Shown here in pieces: positions 6,016 through 13,201 of a stretch of 20,289 nucleotides of DNA. The notes under the pieces were generated by a model. It made no database searches and was not told where the DNA came from. It was given only the letters and a program-made list of their open reading frames with translations. The position numbers and the translations under genes are program-made. Every line of letters starts with the position of its first letter. Within the stretch, counting starts at the first letter, position 1. The stretch is from DASXPG01 sp044449445 (GTDB lineage: Bacteria; Gemmatimonadota; Gemmatimonadetes; Gemmatimonadales; JACORV01), in NCBI GenBank assembly GCA_044449445.1, contig JBIOIA010000024.1, positions 1 through 20,289 on the forward strand, read 5' to 3'.

Positions 6016-7982
6016 CTGGTTCGGGTCGGCATGACGATGAGCCGGCTCGTGGATTCTCTCCCCTGCGCGCGAACCACGGTCAGGTAGACGCCGGGCGGCG
6101 CATGCCCACCCCCCTCGAGCGACCCTTCCCAGTGAAGAAGGTATGATCCCGCGGGCTGCGCGTCTGCCCGGAATTGCTTCACGCGGCGCCCGCTGAGATC
6201 GAGGATATCCACGCTGATCGCCGATGACTCGGATAGGTCGATTTGTAGCGACGTCAGCCCACCTGCTCTCACAGAGGCCCGTAGCGCCTCAGTTTCCGCA
6301 GCCGACGCACGCGCGCTGGAGGCGGCCACCGATAGTTGGGGCCCGGCCGCCGCAGACTGACCGAGCGGTGCTATTCCCTCCGAGCTTCCGAGGCCGACCA
6401 TTGGGAGTTGGTGGACGGAGAACGCCAGTGGCCTTCCGCCAGGACTGACATCCGCTGACCCTCCGCACGTCGGCGGGGGAACCGTTCGCAGGCGAACGTG
6501 AGAAGGAACTGGCTCTGGTGCCCCGGAGCCGGGTCTGACCGCATTGAGGCCTCCGCCACCCCCGGGCGGAGGCGGAACGCAGTAGGTGTGATAGAACGGC
6601 GCCGACCAAAGAGCCGGAGAACACCAGGACGCACCACAGGGTGGAGAGTACGCCGATCCGAGGGCAACGAAGAACTGGTAGTTGCCGCTCGGCGCGGGCT
6701 GACCGCTGTCCAGATTCCCATCCCAGTACACACCGAATCCGCCGGCCGGCCACAGGCTGTTGCTCACCACTGTACGCGCAAGACCTCCACCAGACTGGTA
6801 GACGTAGACCCAGACGTACGCGTTGTCCGTTGACGTGAAAATGATGGAAGCCCCGGGATCTGTGACGGCGGGTTGCCCGATGGTTTCCGAGATGCCGAGA
6901 TAATGCTCGACTGCGCCGCTGGAGTCGCTCCATTTCTCGGCCGTAACTACTCGGCCCTCGCAATACCAAACTGTCTGGCTGTTTACGGACTTTAGTCCGC
7001 ATGGCACGCTGATCGAGTGCGGCCAGGCAAGGGTGTTCAAGTTGTTGGCGCCGTAGCCAAACGTACCATAGGAGTCCAGAAGGCCTAGCGACGACGTGAG
7101 TTTGTACAGGTGGTGGTTCGCTTGGTCAGTGACGTACACATTCCCGAAGAAATCCACCGCGCATCCGGTGGGATCCCAACTAGGCACGTTGAATGTGTAA
7201 GCCCAACCTGCTCCGGAAGTCCCTCGGATGAGTGACACGATCCGGGAGTTTCCGCGATCGACCACATAAAATGAACTGGTGAACTGGGTCCCCCCGTTCC
7301 CGGCCGCCGTCTTTCCAACACACACGCTCGACGGGTGCTTGAACTGGCCGGCTCCCGAACCCGGTCCCCCGTAAGACCACTGCAAGACCGGGAGGCCCGA
7401 GGGGAAGCCCCAATAGCTTACGGTGCTGAGTGAATCATCCACGACATACGCAAAGGTCGTTGTCAATGGCGCGCTCTGCCCATCCCACGCAACATCCACG
7501 GGGCGCGGGATGGCCGCAGACGACCAGATGAACGGGTAGGTCAAGTTCCCTATGCCGAGGTCTAGTGTCGACACCAGAATCCGACTTCCGGAGCGATCTG
7601 TCACGAAGACAGTTCTCTGGGCAGAGACATCTACACCACCAGGGCTGACAAGACTTCCGCCGGGGCCGCCGACGTTGGTGAAGGCGTGAACCCATTGATC
7701 CTTGAGCCCAACGACCACTCTGGCCCAATCGGGGTCCGTCACGAGCTGGTAGACCGTTCCGGAGTTAATGAAGTTCACCTTGCTACCAACCGCACCGAAT
7801 AGGTGTCGATTGATCTGTTGCTGGGCTACGACCCGCGTGAGCCTGGGGCCGATGCCTGAGCCAAGATCCGTGAGTTGCACAAAGGTCTGGGCCGGCATCG
7901 ATCTTGGCCAAAGAACTGCCACACCCCACAGAGCGAGTGAAAGGACCAGGCGCATCCGACGCGCCGTGGGCGAGGAGCTCAT
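6012..7982 (-). CDS. NHL-repeat beta-propeller protein with FlgD-like Ig domains
   Basis: The 656-residue secreted protein has its start chosen at the ATGA overlap with the upstream gene (7979-7982). The frame is open further upstream but only shadows that gene. The N-terminal hydrophobic stretch RLVLSLALWGVAVLWPRSMPAQ is a signal peptide; an internal ATG at residue 10 is also possible. Residues about 110-300 contain NHL-type blades, for example GQFKHPSSVCV then FYVVDRGNSRI (212-248) and PTGCAVDFFGNVYVTDQANH (271-290). A FlgD-like Ig segment (WPAGGFGVYWDGNLDSGQPAP, then SGNYQFFVAL) lies near 411-441. A Pro/Gly-rich linker precedes a C-terminal domain with ISVDILDLSGRRV and YLLHWEGSLEGGG, of the FlgD or T9SS-sorting type. 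It probably acts in the periplasm or on the surface; no enzymatic motif is evident. Confidence 0.82.
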   Translation of the reverse strand: MSSSPTARRMRLVLSLALWGVAVLWPRSMPAQTFVQLTDLGSGIGPRLTRVVAQQQINRHLFGAVGSKVNFINSGTVYQLVTDPDWARVVVGLKDQWVHAFTNVGGPGGSLVSPGGVDVSAQRTVFVTDRSGSRILVSTLDLGIGNLTYPFIWSSAAIPRPVDVAWDGQSAPLTTTFAYVVDDSLSTVSYWGFPSGLPVLQWSYGGPGSGAGQFKHPSSVCVGKTAAGNGGTQFTSSFYVVDRGNSRIVSLIRGTSGAGWAYTFNVPSWDPTGCAVDFFGNVYVTDQANHHLYKLTSSLGLLDSYGTFGYGANNLNTLAWPHSISVPCGLKSVNSQTVWYCEGRVVTAEKWSDSSGAVEHYLGISETIGQPAVTDPGASIIFTSTDNAYVWVYVYQSGGGLARTVVSNSLWPAGGFGVYWDGNLDSGQPAPSGNYQFFVALGSAYSPPCGASWCSPALWSAPFYHTYCVPPPPGGGGGLNAVRPGSGAPEPVPSHVRLRTVPPPTCGGSADVSPGGRPLAFSVHQLPMVGLGSSEGIAPLGQSAAAGPQLSVAASSARASAAETEALRASVRAGGLTSLQIDLSESSAISVDILDLSGRRVKQFRADAQPAGSYLLHWEGSLEGGGHAPPGVYLTVVRAQGRESTSRLIVMPTRTR

Positions 7983-8998
7983 GGGGTTGGCCCCCTCAGG
8001 GCCTCGACCCTGCCGTTGCGCAGGACGGGAAGGAAGCCTGCAGATGCAGACATTCCTTGCCTTACCTGCCCGCTCCCCTGCTGCGTAACGCGGCCACGCG
8101 ACAGGTCGTATACGAAATAGCTCGAGGCTGTCACCCGTCCGATAGTTGCGGTCCGCGGTCGAGCTCCGCGCTGCCGTTCGACCTGATCGCGTGCCAAGAC
8201 CAATTGGTCGCCCCGATCGAAGGCCCAGCCCACAACCTTGCCGATCGACGTGTCCGGCACCGGCACCTCTCGCCCGGAAGCCCGTTCTACCAAGTGCCAG
8301 CCGGGCCTGCTCGGATTCGAGCTGAGAGTGAGATAGTAGGTACCCGAAGGTGAGAACCGCAGTCCGCGATAGGAGGTCCGGGTCACGCTTCTTGTCCGCG
8401 GCTCGTAACGCCACACCTCAAGACTGTCGTTCGGGGCGAACGCGCCCAGATACAAAGCGCTGTCGAAGGTGGCCCAAATGACCTCGACCGGTCGAACCGG
8501 AAGGGCGACGGGTCTCTCAGTGCCTGTCGAAATCTCGTGAACGAGGACGGAGTCGGGAACGAACTCGATGCCACCTTCGTGGTATCGGCCTGTGATGAGC
8601 GCTAACGACCGGCCCTCGCAGCACCATGCAAAGCGTCTCACGTTGTGTTCGAGGATCCGGACCACCTTTCCGGTCGTATCAAGAACCACGAGCCGATTGT
8701 GCGGAAGTACTTCGTATTCGCCGTTGAGAACGCGGCCCTGAAAGGACTGCAGCACCGCGATGAGTTCCCCCGACGGAGCAACCTGAACATCTCCGAGCCA
8801 GGAGCCCGAGACGTCAACTCGGTAGAGTACCCGCTCGGCCCGCGTGGCTGGGTTCACTAGCACGACGGTGTTTCCGTCCGAAATCCTGACGAGTACCGGC
8901 ACAGCTTGGGCTGACGCGCTCGAGCCAAAGAGTGCAGAGGTCGCGACCACAAGCCAGCCGCCTATAGTCAGCGAGGCCCGACGATGGCAGTTGTTCAT
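7979..8998 (-). CDS. Secreted beta-propeller (TolB/WD40-like) protein
   Basis: This 339-residue protein has its start fixed by a TAATG junction with the upstream gene, where stop and start share one base at 8998. The signal peptide is within residues 1-31 (LTIGGWLVVATSALFGSSASAQ). The mature part shows repeated blade-like segments: VLVNPATRAERVLYRV, VQVAPSGELIAVLQ, LVVLDTTGKVVRIL, RFAWCCEGRSLALITG, LRFSPSGTYYLTL and GWAFDRGDQLVLA. These match the pattern of six- or seven-bladed propellers such as TolB-C. No catalytic residues are recognised. Because it is translationally coupled on both sides to secreted proteins, it is likely a periplasmic or surface partner of the same assembly. The exact family is not identified. 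Confidence 0.75.
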   Translation of the reverse strand: MNNCHRRASLTIGGWLVVATSALFGSSASAQAVPVLVRISDGNTVVLVNPATRAERVLYRVDVSGSWLGDVQVAPSGELIAVLQSFQGRVLNGEYEVLPHNRLVVLDTTGKVVRILEHNVRRFAWCCEGRSLALITGRYHEGGIEFVPDSVLVHEISTGTERPVALPVRPVEVIWATFDSALYLGAFAPNDSLEVWRYEPRTRSVTRTSYRGLRFSPSGTYYLTLSSNPSRPGWHLVERASGREVPVPDTSIGKVVGWAFDRGDQLVLARDQVERQRGARPRTATIGRVTASSYFVYDLSRGRVTQQGSGQVRQGMSASAGFLPVLRNGRVEALRGPTP

Positions 8999-9789
8999 TA
9001 GTTGTTGGTCCCGTCTGGATCGAGAATCCGGACGTGAAAGTGATTGGTGTGATCGCCTATCGCATTTCGATCGATCAACCTTCCCTCTCCTACCCCTGGA
9101 ACTATCCCGGTAAGCTCCTGGTCGTAGAGAATGGCTACTACCCGAATGTCGTTCAGAAAACACTGGATCAGTTCCAGTGTGCTCTGTTGGTCGTACCTTT
9201 GTTGGCCGTTCGGGTCGGCAAGGTCCAGCGGCCCCTCGGCGCTGGAGCGCGGGCCGACCGCGAGGTAGCGCACATCGGTCTCAAGCCCATTCTGGTGGTC
9301 TTGATGCGGATCGAAGGGGCCGCCGAGTTGGAGGCTCATGTCGCCGTACTGAGGACGTGCCAAATCGTCGCGGGACTGGAAGGTTGTAGAGAAATTGCAT
9401 GGAGTCTGCCCGCGATAATTGCGGCCAGCGGCCTCGAGGACATTAATCATCGACAGCGTCCCCCAATCGTCGGTGTCCTTCTGGTCGCCACCCAGATAGT
9501 GAATGTACCCCGTGCCGGTATCAGGCAAGTTCAGGCCTCCCAAGAGATCTCCGCTTGAGACAGTGCCCGACGCGATACTTGGGTTCCGATTGAACACGTT
9601 TGGATCCAGGCCGTACAAACTCTTGTTGTGCGACTCCAGTTCGACGGCGTTGCTGATTCCGTCTCCGTCCGTGTCCCACGCCGGGTTGCTGTCGACCACC
9701 AGGTCGCCGCCGCCGCCGCACGCCGCACCGAGCAGGATAAAGATGGCTACGACAAGTGCGACTGCGTGGTCGTGCGGTGCGTGCTTCAT
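8998..9789 (-). CDS. Lipoprotein, M74 (MepA-like) murein endopeptidase homologue with calcium-loop motif
   Basis: This 263-residue protein starts at an ATGA overlap (9786-9789). An ATG nine codons upstream exists but fits the lipoprotein signal less well. The lipobox LGAAC has Cys24. A calcium-loop motif, DTDGDGISNAVE (39-50), resembles thrombospondin type 3 or dockerin-like loops. The C-terminal half contains GDMSLQLGG then PHQDHQNGLETD, ending with HTNHFHVRI. As I recall MepA (GDM...GG...HxxHQxGLxxD and HxxHxH), the zinc-ligand spacing is the same: His162-Asp172 ten apart, and His247, His250, His252 spaced 3 and 2. It therefore probably cleaves peptidoglycan cross-links from an outer- or inner-membrane anchor. 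It lies mid-operon among propeller and barrel proteins, where local cell-wall opening could aid assembly (inference). Confidence 0.83.
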   Translation of the reverse strand: MKHAPHDHAVALVVAIFILLGAACGGGGDLVVDSNPAWDTDGDGISNAVELESHNKSLYGLDPNVFNRNPSIASGTVSSGDLLGGLNLPDTGTGYIHYLGGDQKDTDDWGTLSMINVLEAAGRNYRGQTPCNFSTTFQSRDDLARPQYGDMSLQLGGPFDPHQDHQNGLETDVRYLAVGPRSSAEGPLDLADPNGQQRYDQQSTLELIQCFLNDIRVVAILYDQELTGIVPGVGEGRLIDRNAIGDHTNHFHVRILDPDGTNN

Positions 9790-10349
9790 TGGGCCATCCC
9801 GGTTGCCGCGTCGCACACCCCGGAGATCAGGCCAGTCACGCTCACAATCTGAGATCGAGAGCTGTTGTCATACTTCACACTCAATGGGACTCTTCGTGTG
9901 ACTCGCGGAGACACAACTATTGTCATCGTTGCCGTTGCTGTTCCTGTGCCGGACGAATCGCTGATGACCGCGTCCGAAATGAAGATCGGGACGAGTCCCG
10001 TTGAGTTAGGAGATGTGGCGCGTATATGCGCTGCAAGTTCCGACACGGCTCGTCCAAGAGTGCGGCACTGGGGCTGCCGCTGGCTGGCGGAGTCCTTCGC
10101 GCCCACCCGAGCAGCGGCCAGAACGGCATCTATTGCAGAAGTGTCTCCGCGCTGAATGCTCGCCAGCAGCTCGGCCAGCCGGAGCTGGCGCACGTGGCGC
10201 CGGATCGAGTCCGCGCTAAGGCGAACCAAGTGCGGTGGGCGACTGCTGTCCGGCGGAGGTAGGCGCTGAGCTTCAAGCGCGCCGGGTGCGGACGAAAGCA
10301 TCATCGTCGCAGCTGAACCAACCAAGAGCACGAACCTCGCGAGTTTCAT
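9786..10349 (-). CDS. Small secreted protein of unknown function
   Basis: This 187-residue protein is first in the five-gene operon. I chose the ATG at 10349 because it begins a clear signal peptide (MKLARFVLLVGSAATMMLSS, cleaved around ALEAQ). A GTG at 10412 would add 21 residues without that sense. Upstream, GAGCGGGG could serve as a weak ribosome binding site. The mature part has an Arg/Leu-rich helical segment (residues about 45-80, LVRLSADSIRRHVRQLRLAE), then a beta-rich Thr/Ser/Val segment (ATATMTIVVSPRVTRRVPLS). Two Cys (near 95 and 179) might pair. I do not recognise the family. The stop overlaps the next ATG. Confidence 0.7.
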   Translation of the reverse strand: MKLARFVLLVGSAATMMLSSAPGALEAQRLPPPDSSRPPHLVRLSADSIRRHVRQLRLAELLASIQRGDTSAIDAVLAAARVGAKDSASQRQPQCRTLGRAVSELAAHIRATSPNSTGLVPIFISDAVISDSSGTGTATATMTIVVSPRVTRRVPLSVKYDNSSRSQIVSVTGLISGVCDAATGMAQ

Positions 10350-10729
10350 GGCCCCGCTCACCGTCCGTGATGAGGTTACGCAACCGACGTGCCAATGGTA
10401 CCTGACTCGCACGTTAGGTACCGGGCCACCACCTCGAGAACGTGTGCTTCGGTTCCCGCGTCCACAACCTGAGGCAAACCCCTGTCATGGACTTCACCAG
10501 ATCAACTCTGAAAGCCAGAATAGGTCCGAGTGTCACCAGACTATCACCAGCTCGTCACGCCAGCTCACATTGGCGTCACAACCTCGTTCGATAGCTGAAC
10601 TTGGATGGTGCCGACCATTGGGTGACGGGTGCCGGGAGGACGCCTTCAAACGCCGAGGTCGGGGTGACGGAGACGGTGAGCTCTACGAGTTGACCGGTCC
10701 GCCCTTGGCAAATCGACCAATCCGAAGGC
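10350..10729. other. Intergenic region upstream of the five-gene operon
   Basis: These 380 bases hold no convincing gene. A plus-strand frame crosses them but shows no domain, signal peptide or ribosome binding site. The region must contain the promoter of the minus-strand operon, though I cannot place a good -35/-10 pair. It contains a GGTACCT/AGGTACC inverted repeat (10397-10422) and three TCACCAG direct copies (10494, 10533, 10544). The composition is lower in GC than the flanking operons. Confidence 0.6.
10397..10422. promoter_or_regulatory. Inverted repeat GGTACCT-N12-AGGTACC, possible operator
   Basis: Two GGTACC palindromes start 20 bases apart, extended to a seven-base inverted repeat. 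It lies 48 to 73 bases upstream of the first ATG of the minus-strand operon, a position typical of an operator or a leader hairpin. No regulator gene is in the window. Confidence 0.35.
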
Positions 10730-11140
10730 TCATGGCTGCTGTCCGGGCATCAACCGACAAGTCGTGAACACCGGGGGATGATTGGAACCGCCGCCGAGTA
10801 AGTCATGCAGCATTTCGTGCTTGACCACTCTGTAGTTGCTAAACGAATCCACTGCGGCGAATTGTGTGATGTAAATGTCGTGCGGTGAGTGCCAGAGGCC
10901 ATCACACTCACCGGTTTCCCCTGAACAACTGAAAACCCCTGGAGTGAGAAACCAGCTGATTCTGTGGAAGTCGCCCTGCAAACCGGAGCATGCCTCGACG
11001 TCCTGCCACGCAACTTCGTAAACGGCAGGTGGCGCAAAAGGCGCACTACCGGCGGGCGGAGCGAATGGATCGCTACAACCGGCGATGAAGCTGCTCAGGA
11101 AGGCGACAACGAGGGCGCGACCCAAGGTCACAGCCGCCAC
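10730..11140 (-). CDS. Lipoprotein with HEMLH zinc-peptidase-like motif
   Basis: The 136-residue protein starts at GTG (11140); a GTG three codons in is also possible, and neither has a good ribosome binding site. The signal ALVVAFLSSFIAGC has a lipobox with Cys22. A duplicated FAPPAG/FAPPAV linker follows. Near the C-terminus VVKHEMLHDLLGGGSNH carries HExxH (108-112) with a further His at 121, nine residues after the second His. Metzincins have six residues there, so this would be an unusual zinc ligand spacing. Four Cys (51, 72, 79, 128) could form two disulfides. The function is probably a small membrane-tethered metallopeptidase, unproven. It is on the same strand as the next operon but about 380 bases upstream, so it is likely a separate unit. 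Confidence 0.72.
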   Translation of the reverse strand: MAAVTLGRALVVAFLSSFIAGCSDPFAPPAGSAPFAPPAVYEVAWQDVEACSGLQGDFHRISWFLTPGVFSCSGETGECDGLWHSPHDIYITQFAAVDSFSNYRVVKHEMLHDLLGGGSNHPPVFTTCRLMPGQQP

Positions 11141-11307
11141 CTAACGCGATGGGTTAAAGCTGCGGGCCTGCGCCTTGGACGCGCTGGCCCCATTCATGAC
11201 ATTGTAAGGGCCGCGTTGATCACGCGCCAGCGCGGCCAGCCCACAGCTTCAAGCCTGTTCCTGGGTCAGGAGCACTTCGCGCTGAGCGGGCGTCCCCGAA
11301 CGACTGC

Positions 11308-12600
11308 TTACCGCGCGCCGCGCAGCCGCCGCGAAGCCCACTCGCCGAGGAGTAGAGCCGCGAGGGCCGCGAACAGCCACGCGGAAGAGACGCGGCTCGT
11401 CGCATCGGCCAGCGCCGGCGTCGTTGCGGGCCCCAGACACTCGACGAGACTCGCCAGCGGCGATTCATCGAGCTGCGAGCTCCGAGGCATGGTGATCCGC
11501 CCGACGTGCGCGACGCTCGCCACGAGACCCGCCCACCAGTCGCGGTGCTGCTCGGCCGCATCGCTCCCACCGGCCATCCGCCAGCGCCACGTGTCGGCGT
11601 ACCCGACCACCATCACGCGGCCCCGCTCCACGCGCCGCACCGCGACCGCGACGCTGCCGGAGCGGCGCTCGAGCGCAACCGCACCTTCGCGCAGCGCGAT
11701 CGGCGTGAGCGCCAGCGTCCGCCTCGGATCGCCCGCGGTGTCGAACGGCTCGACGGCCGGCAGCTCCGCGCGCAACGCGCCCAGCTCGAGCGGCGCGAGC
11801 GGCGGGGCCGCGCTGACCGGAGCCGCGAGGACCAAGCCGCCGCCCGATCGCACGTACCGCGCGAGCGCGCCGGCCGATCCGAGCGCGGAGCTGTCTAGCG
11901 CGATCACGGCGGAGTAGTGCGCGGTGTCGATCGGCAGCGTGCGGCCCTGCACGACGTCGCCCCGGGGCGAGAGCGCGAGGCGCGCATCCACGCTCCAGCC
12001 GCGCTCCTCCAGCGCCGCGACGACGAACTTGCTCTCCCACCCGGCCCTGCCGAGCACCAGCAGCCGGCCCAGCACCAGCGAATCACCGATCGCGGCACGC
12101 GCGGACAGCACGCCCGCGCGGACCGTGACGGACGCAGGCGCGGATCGCGCCAGGAATCCGGCGCCGCCGGACGCGGCGCGCACCGAGTCGAGCGAGCCGT
12201 ACTCGTCGGCGAGCGAGACGACGGCGCCGGCCGGCGCGGCAACCACGATGCGGGTTGCGCCCGCCGGATCCGCCACGGGCTCAGCGACCGCCGCGACCGG
12301 AAGGGCGCCCGCACCCGACCACGTCACCCGCGTGCCGCTCGCCGCAAGCGCCGCGAGCCAGTCGCGTTGCGCGGGCGAGATCGCCCCGTCCACGCGCACG
12401 TGAACGGCGGAGGGAGCCGCGCGCATGCTCCAGCGCTTGAGCGCCGGCGTCAGCGACGCGACGCCCGAGGTATCAACGGGCCCAACCGGAGAGCGCAGCG
12501 AGCGGACGAGCAGCCATGCCAACAGCGCGAGCGCAACACCGCGAGCGATACGCTCGAGCGCGATGCGCGCGGACACCAGCCGCTCAGCGCGTGAGAGCAT
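11308..12600 (-). CDS. Membrane protein with GATase-like domain, last gene of the MoxR operon
   Basis: The 430-residue protein has a transmembrane segment near residues 20-36 (GVALALLAWLLV) and another at the C-terminus (AWLFAALAALLLGEW) followed by a basic tail. Between them lies a large periplasmic or cytoplasmic domain. It includes VLGRAGWESKFVVAALEERGW and HYSAVIALD, then YVRSGGGLVLAAP and GRVMVVGYADTWRWRM, which fit the class I glutamine-amidotransferase-like fold found in BatA/DUF4159 neighbours. No catalytic Cys-His-Glu triad is evident, so it is probably non-enzymatic. The ATG overlaps the DUF4159 gene by 17 bases. The family assignment is by fold pattern and context. Confidence 0.75.
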   Translation of the reverse strand: MLSRAERLVSARIALERIARGVALALLAWLLVRSLRSPVGPVDTSGVASLTPALKRWSMRAAPSAVHVRVDGAISPAQRDWLAALAASGTRVTWSGAGALPVAAVAEPVADPAGATRIVVAAPAGAVVSLADEYGSLDSVRAASGGAGFLARSAPASVTVRAGVLSARAAIGDSLVLGRLLVLGRAGWESKFVVAALEERGWSVDARLALSPRGDVVQGRTLPIDTAHYSAVIALDSSALGSAGALARYVRSGGGLVLAAPVSAAPPLAPLELGALRAELPAVEPFDTAGDPRRTLALTPIALREGAVALERRSGSVAVAVRRVERGRVMVVGYADTWRWRMAGGSDAAEQHRDWWAGLVASVAHVGRITMPRSSQLDESPLASLVECLGPATTPALADATSRVSSAWLFAALAALLLGEWASRRLRGAR

Positions 12601-13201
12601 ACACCACGATGTTGACCCCGAACTTGGTCGGGTCCACCGCCATGAACCGCTTCGTATCCGGGTGGAACGACCACTCCGAGCTGTAGTCCTTGTTGCTGTA
12701 CAGCACGTCGATCCGGCCCTCGCGCGTCAGGCCGAGCAGGTTCTTGTGCACCAGGTTGTCGCCCCAGCCGTTGAGCTCGTGGCTGGTCGCCGGCGGCCCG
12801 TCCGCGAACGTGAAGAACGCACGATACAGCGCGTGGTCGTTGGGGATCGGGGCGAGGTGGCGTCCCGGAAACAGCCGGTTCAGCTCGGCGGTCATCGTCT
12901 GGTGGAACCGGCCGTCGATGTCGTGGTTGTGATCGTCCACAAACAGGAACCCGCCGCGCTCCACGAACCGCGCCAGGTTGCGCCGCTCGGCGGCGGTGAA
13001 GAACACGGGCAGGTGGCCCGTGAGGTAGACGAACGGAAACTCGAACAGGTCGGCGGACTCGAGCGCCACGTTCACGCCCGCCGGCGCGAGGTCGAGCGTC
13101 GTGTACCTGGCGAGCGCGTCGATCACGTTGGCGGGCACAAGCGGGGCGCTCTCCCAGTCACCCGAGGCGTAGGCGCCGGTGGCGAACGTGAACGGTCTCA
13201 T
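12584..13201 (-). CDS. DUF4159 domain protein
   Basis: This 205-residue protein has no signal peptide. The sequence DLFEFPFVYLTGHLPVFFT, then FVERGGFLFVDDHNHD, then TMTAELNRLFPGRHLAPIPN and HALYRAFFTF is characteristic of DUF4159. These proteins have a GATase-like fold and are usually encoded with MoxR, DUF58 and vWA genes. The molecular role is unknown. The start ATG overlaps the upstream stop (ATGA at 13198-13201), and the C-terminus overlaps the next gene by 17 bases. The gene order matches a standard MoxR-type cluster. Confidence 0.88.
   Translation of the reverse strand: MRPFTFATGAYASGDWESAPLVPANVIDALARYTTLDLAPAGVNVALESADLFEFPFVYLTGHLPVFFTAAERRNLARFVERGGFLFVDDHNHDIDGRFHQTMTAELNRLFPGRHLAPIPNDHALYRAFFTFADGPPATSHELNGWGDNLVHKNLLGLTREGRIDVLYSNKDYSSEWSFHPDTKRFMAVDPTKFGVNIVVYALTR

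Noticed and set aside
10348..10767. A 139-codon plus-strand frame across the intergenic gap
   Set aside because: No ribosome binding site, signal or domain. It overlaps the starts of minus-strand genes.
5107..11140. Mobile genetic island with integrase or transposase
   Set aside because: No recombinase, transposase, att-like direct repeats or tRNA was found. Only the base composition differs.
11209..11237. GGCCGCG/CGCGGCC inverted repeat after the MoxR operon, as a terminator
   Set aside because: The loop is 15 bases and no T-run follows in the minus-strand direction. This is likely chance in GC-rich DNA.
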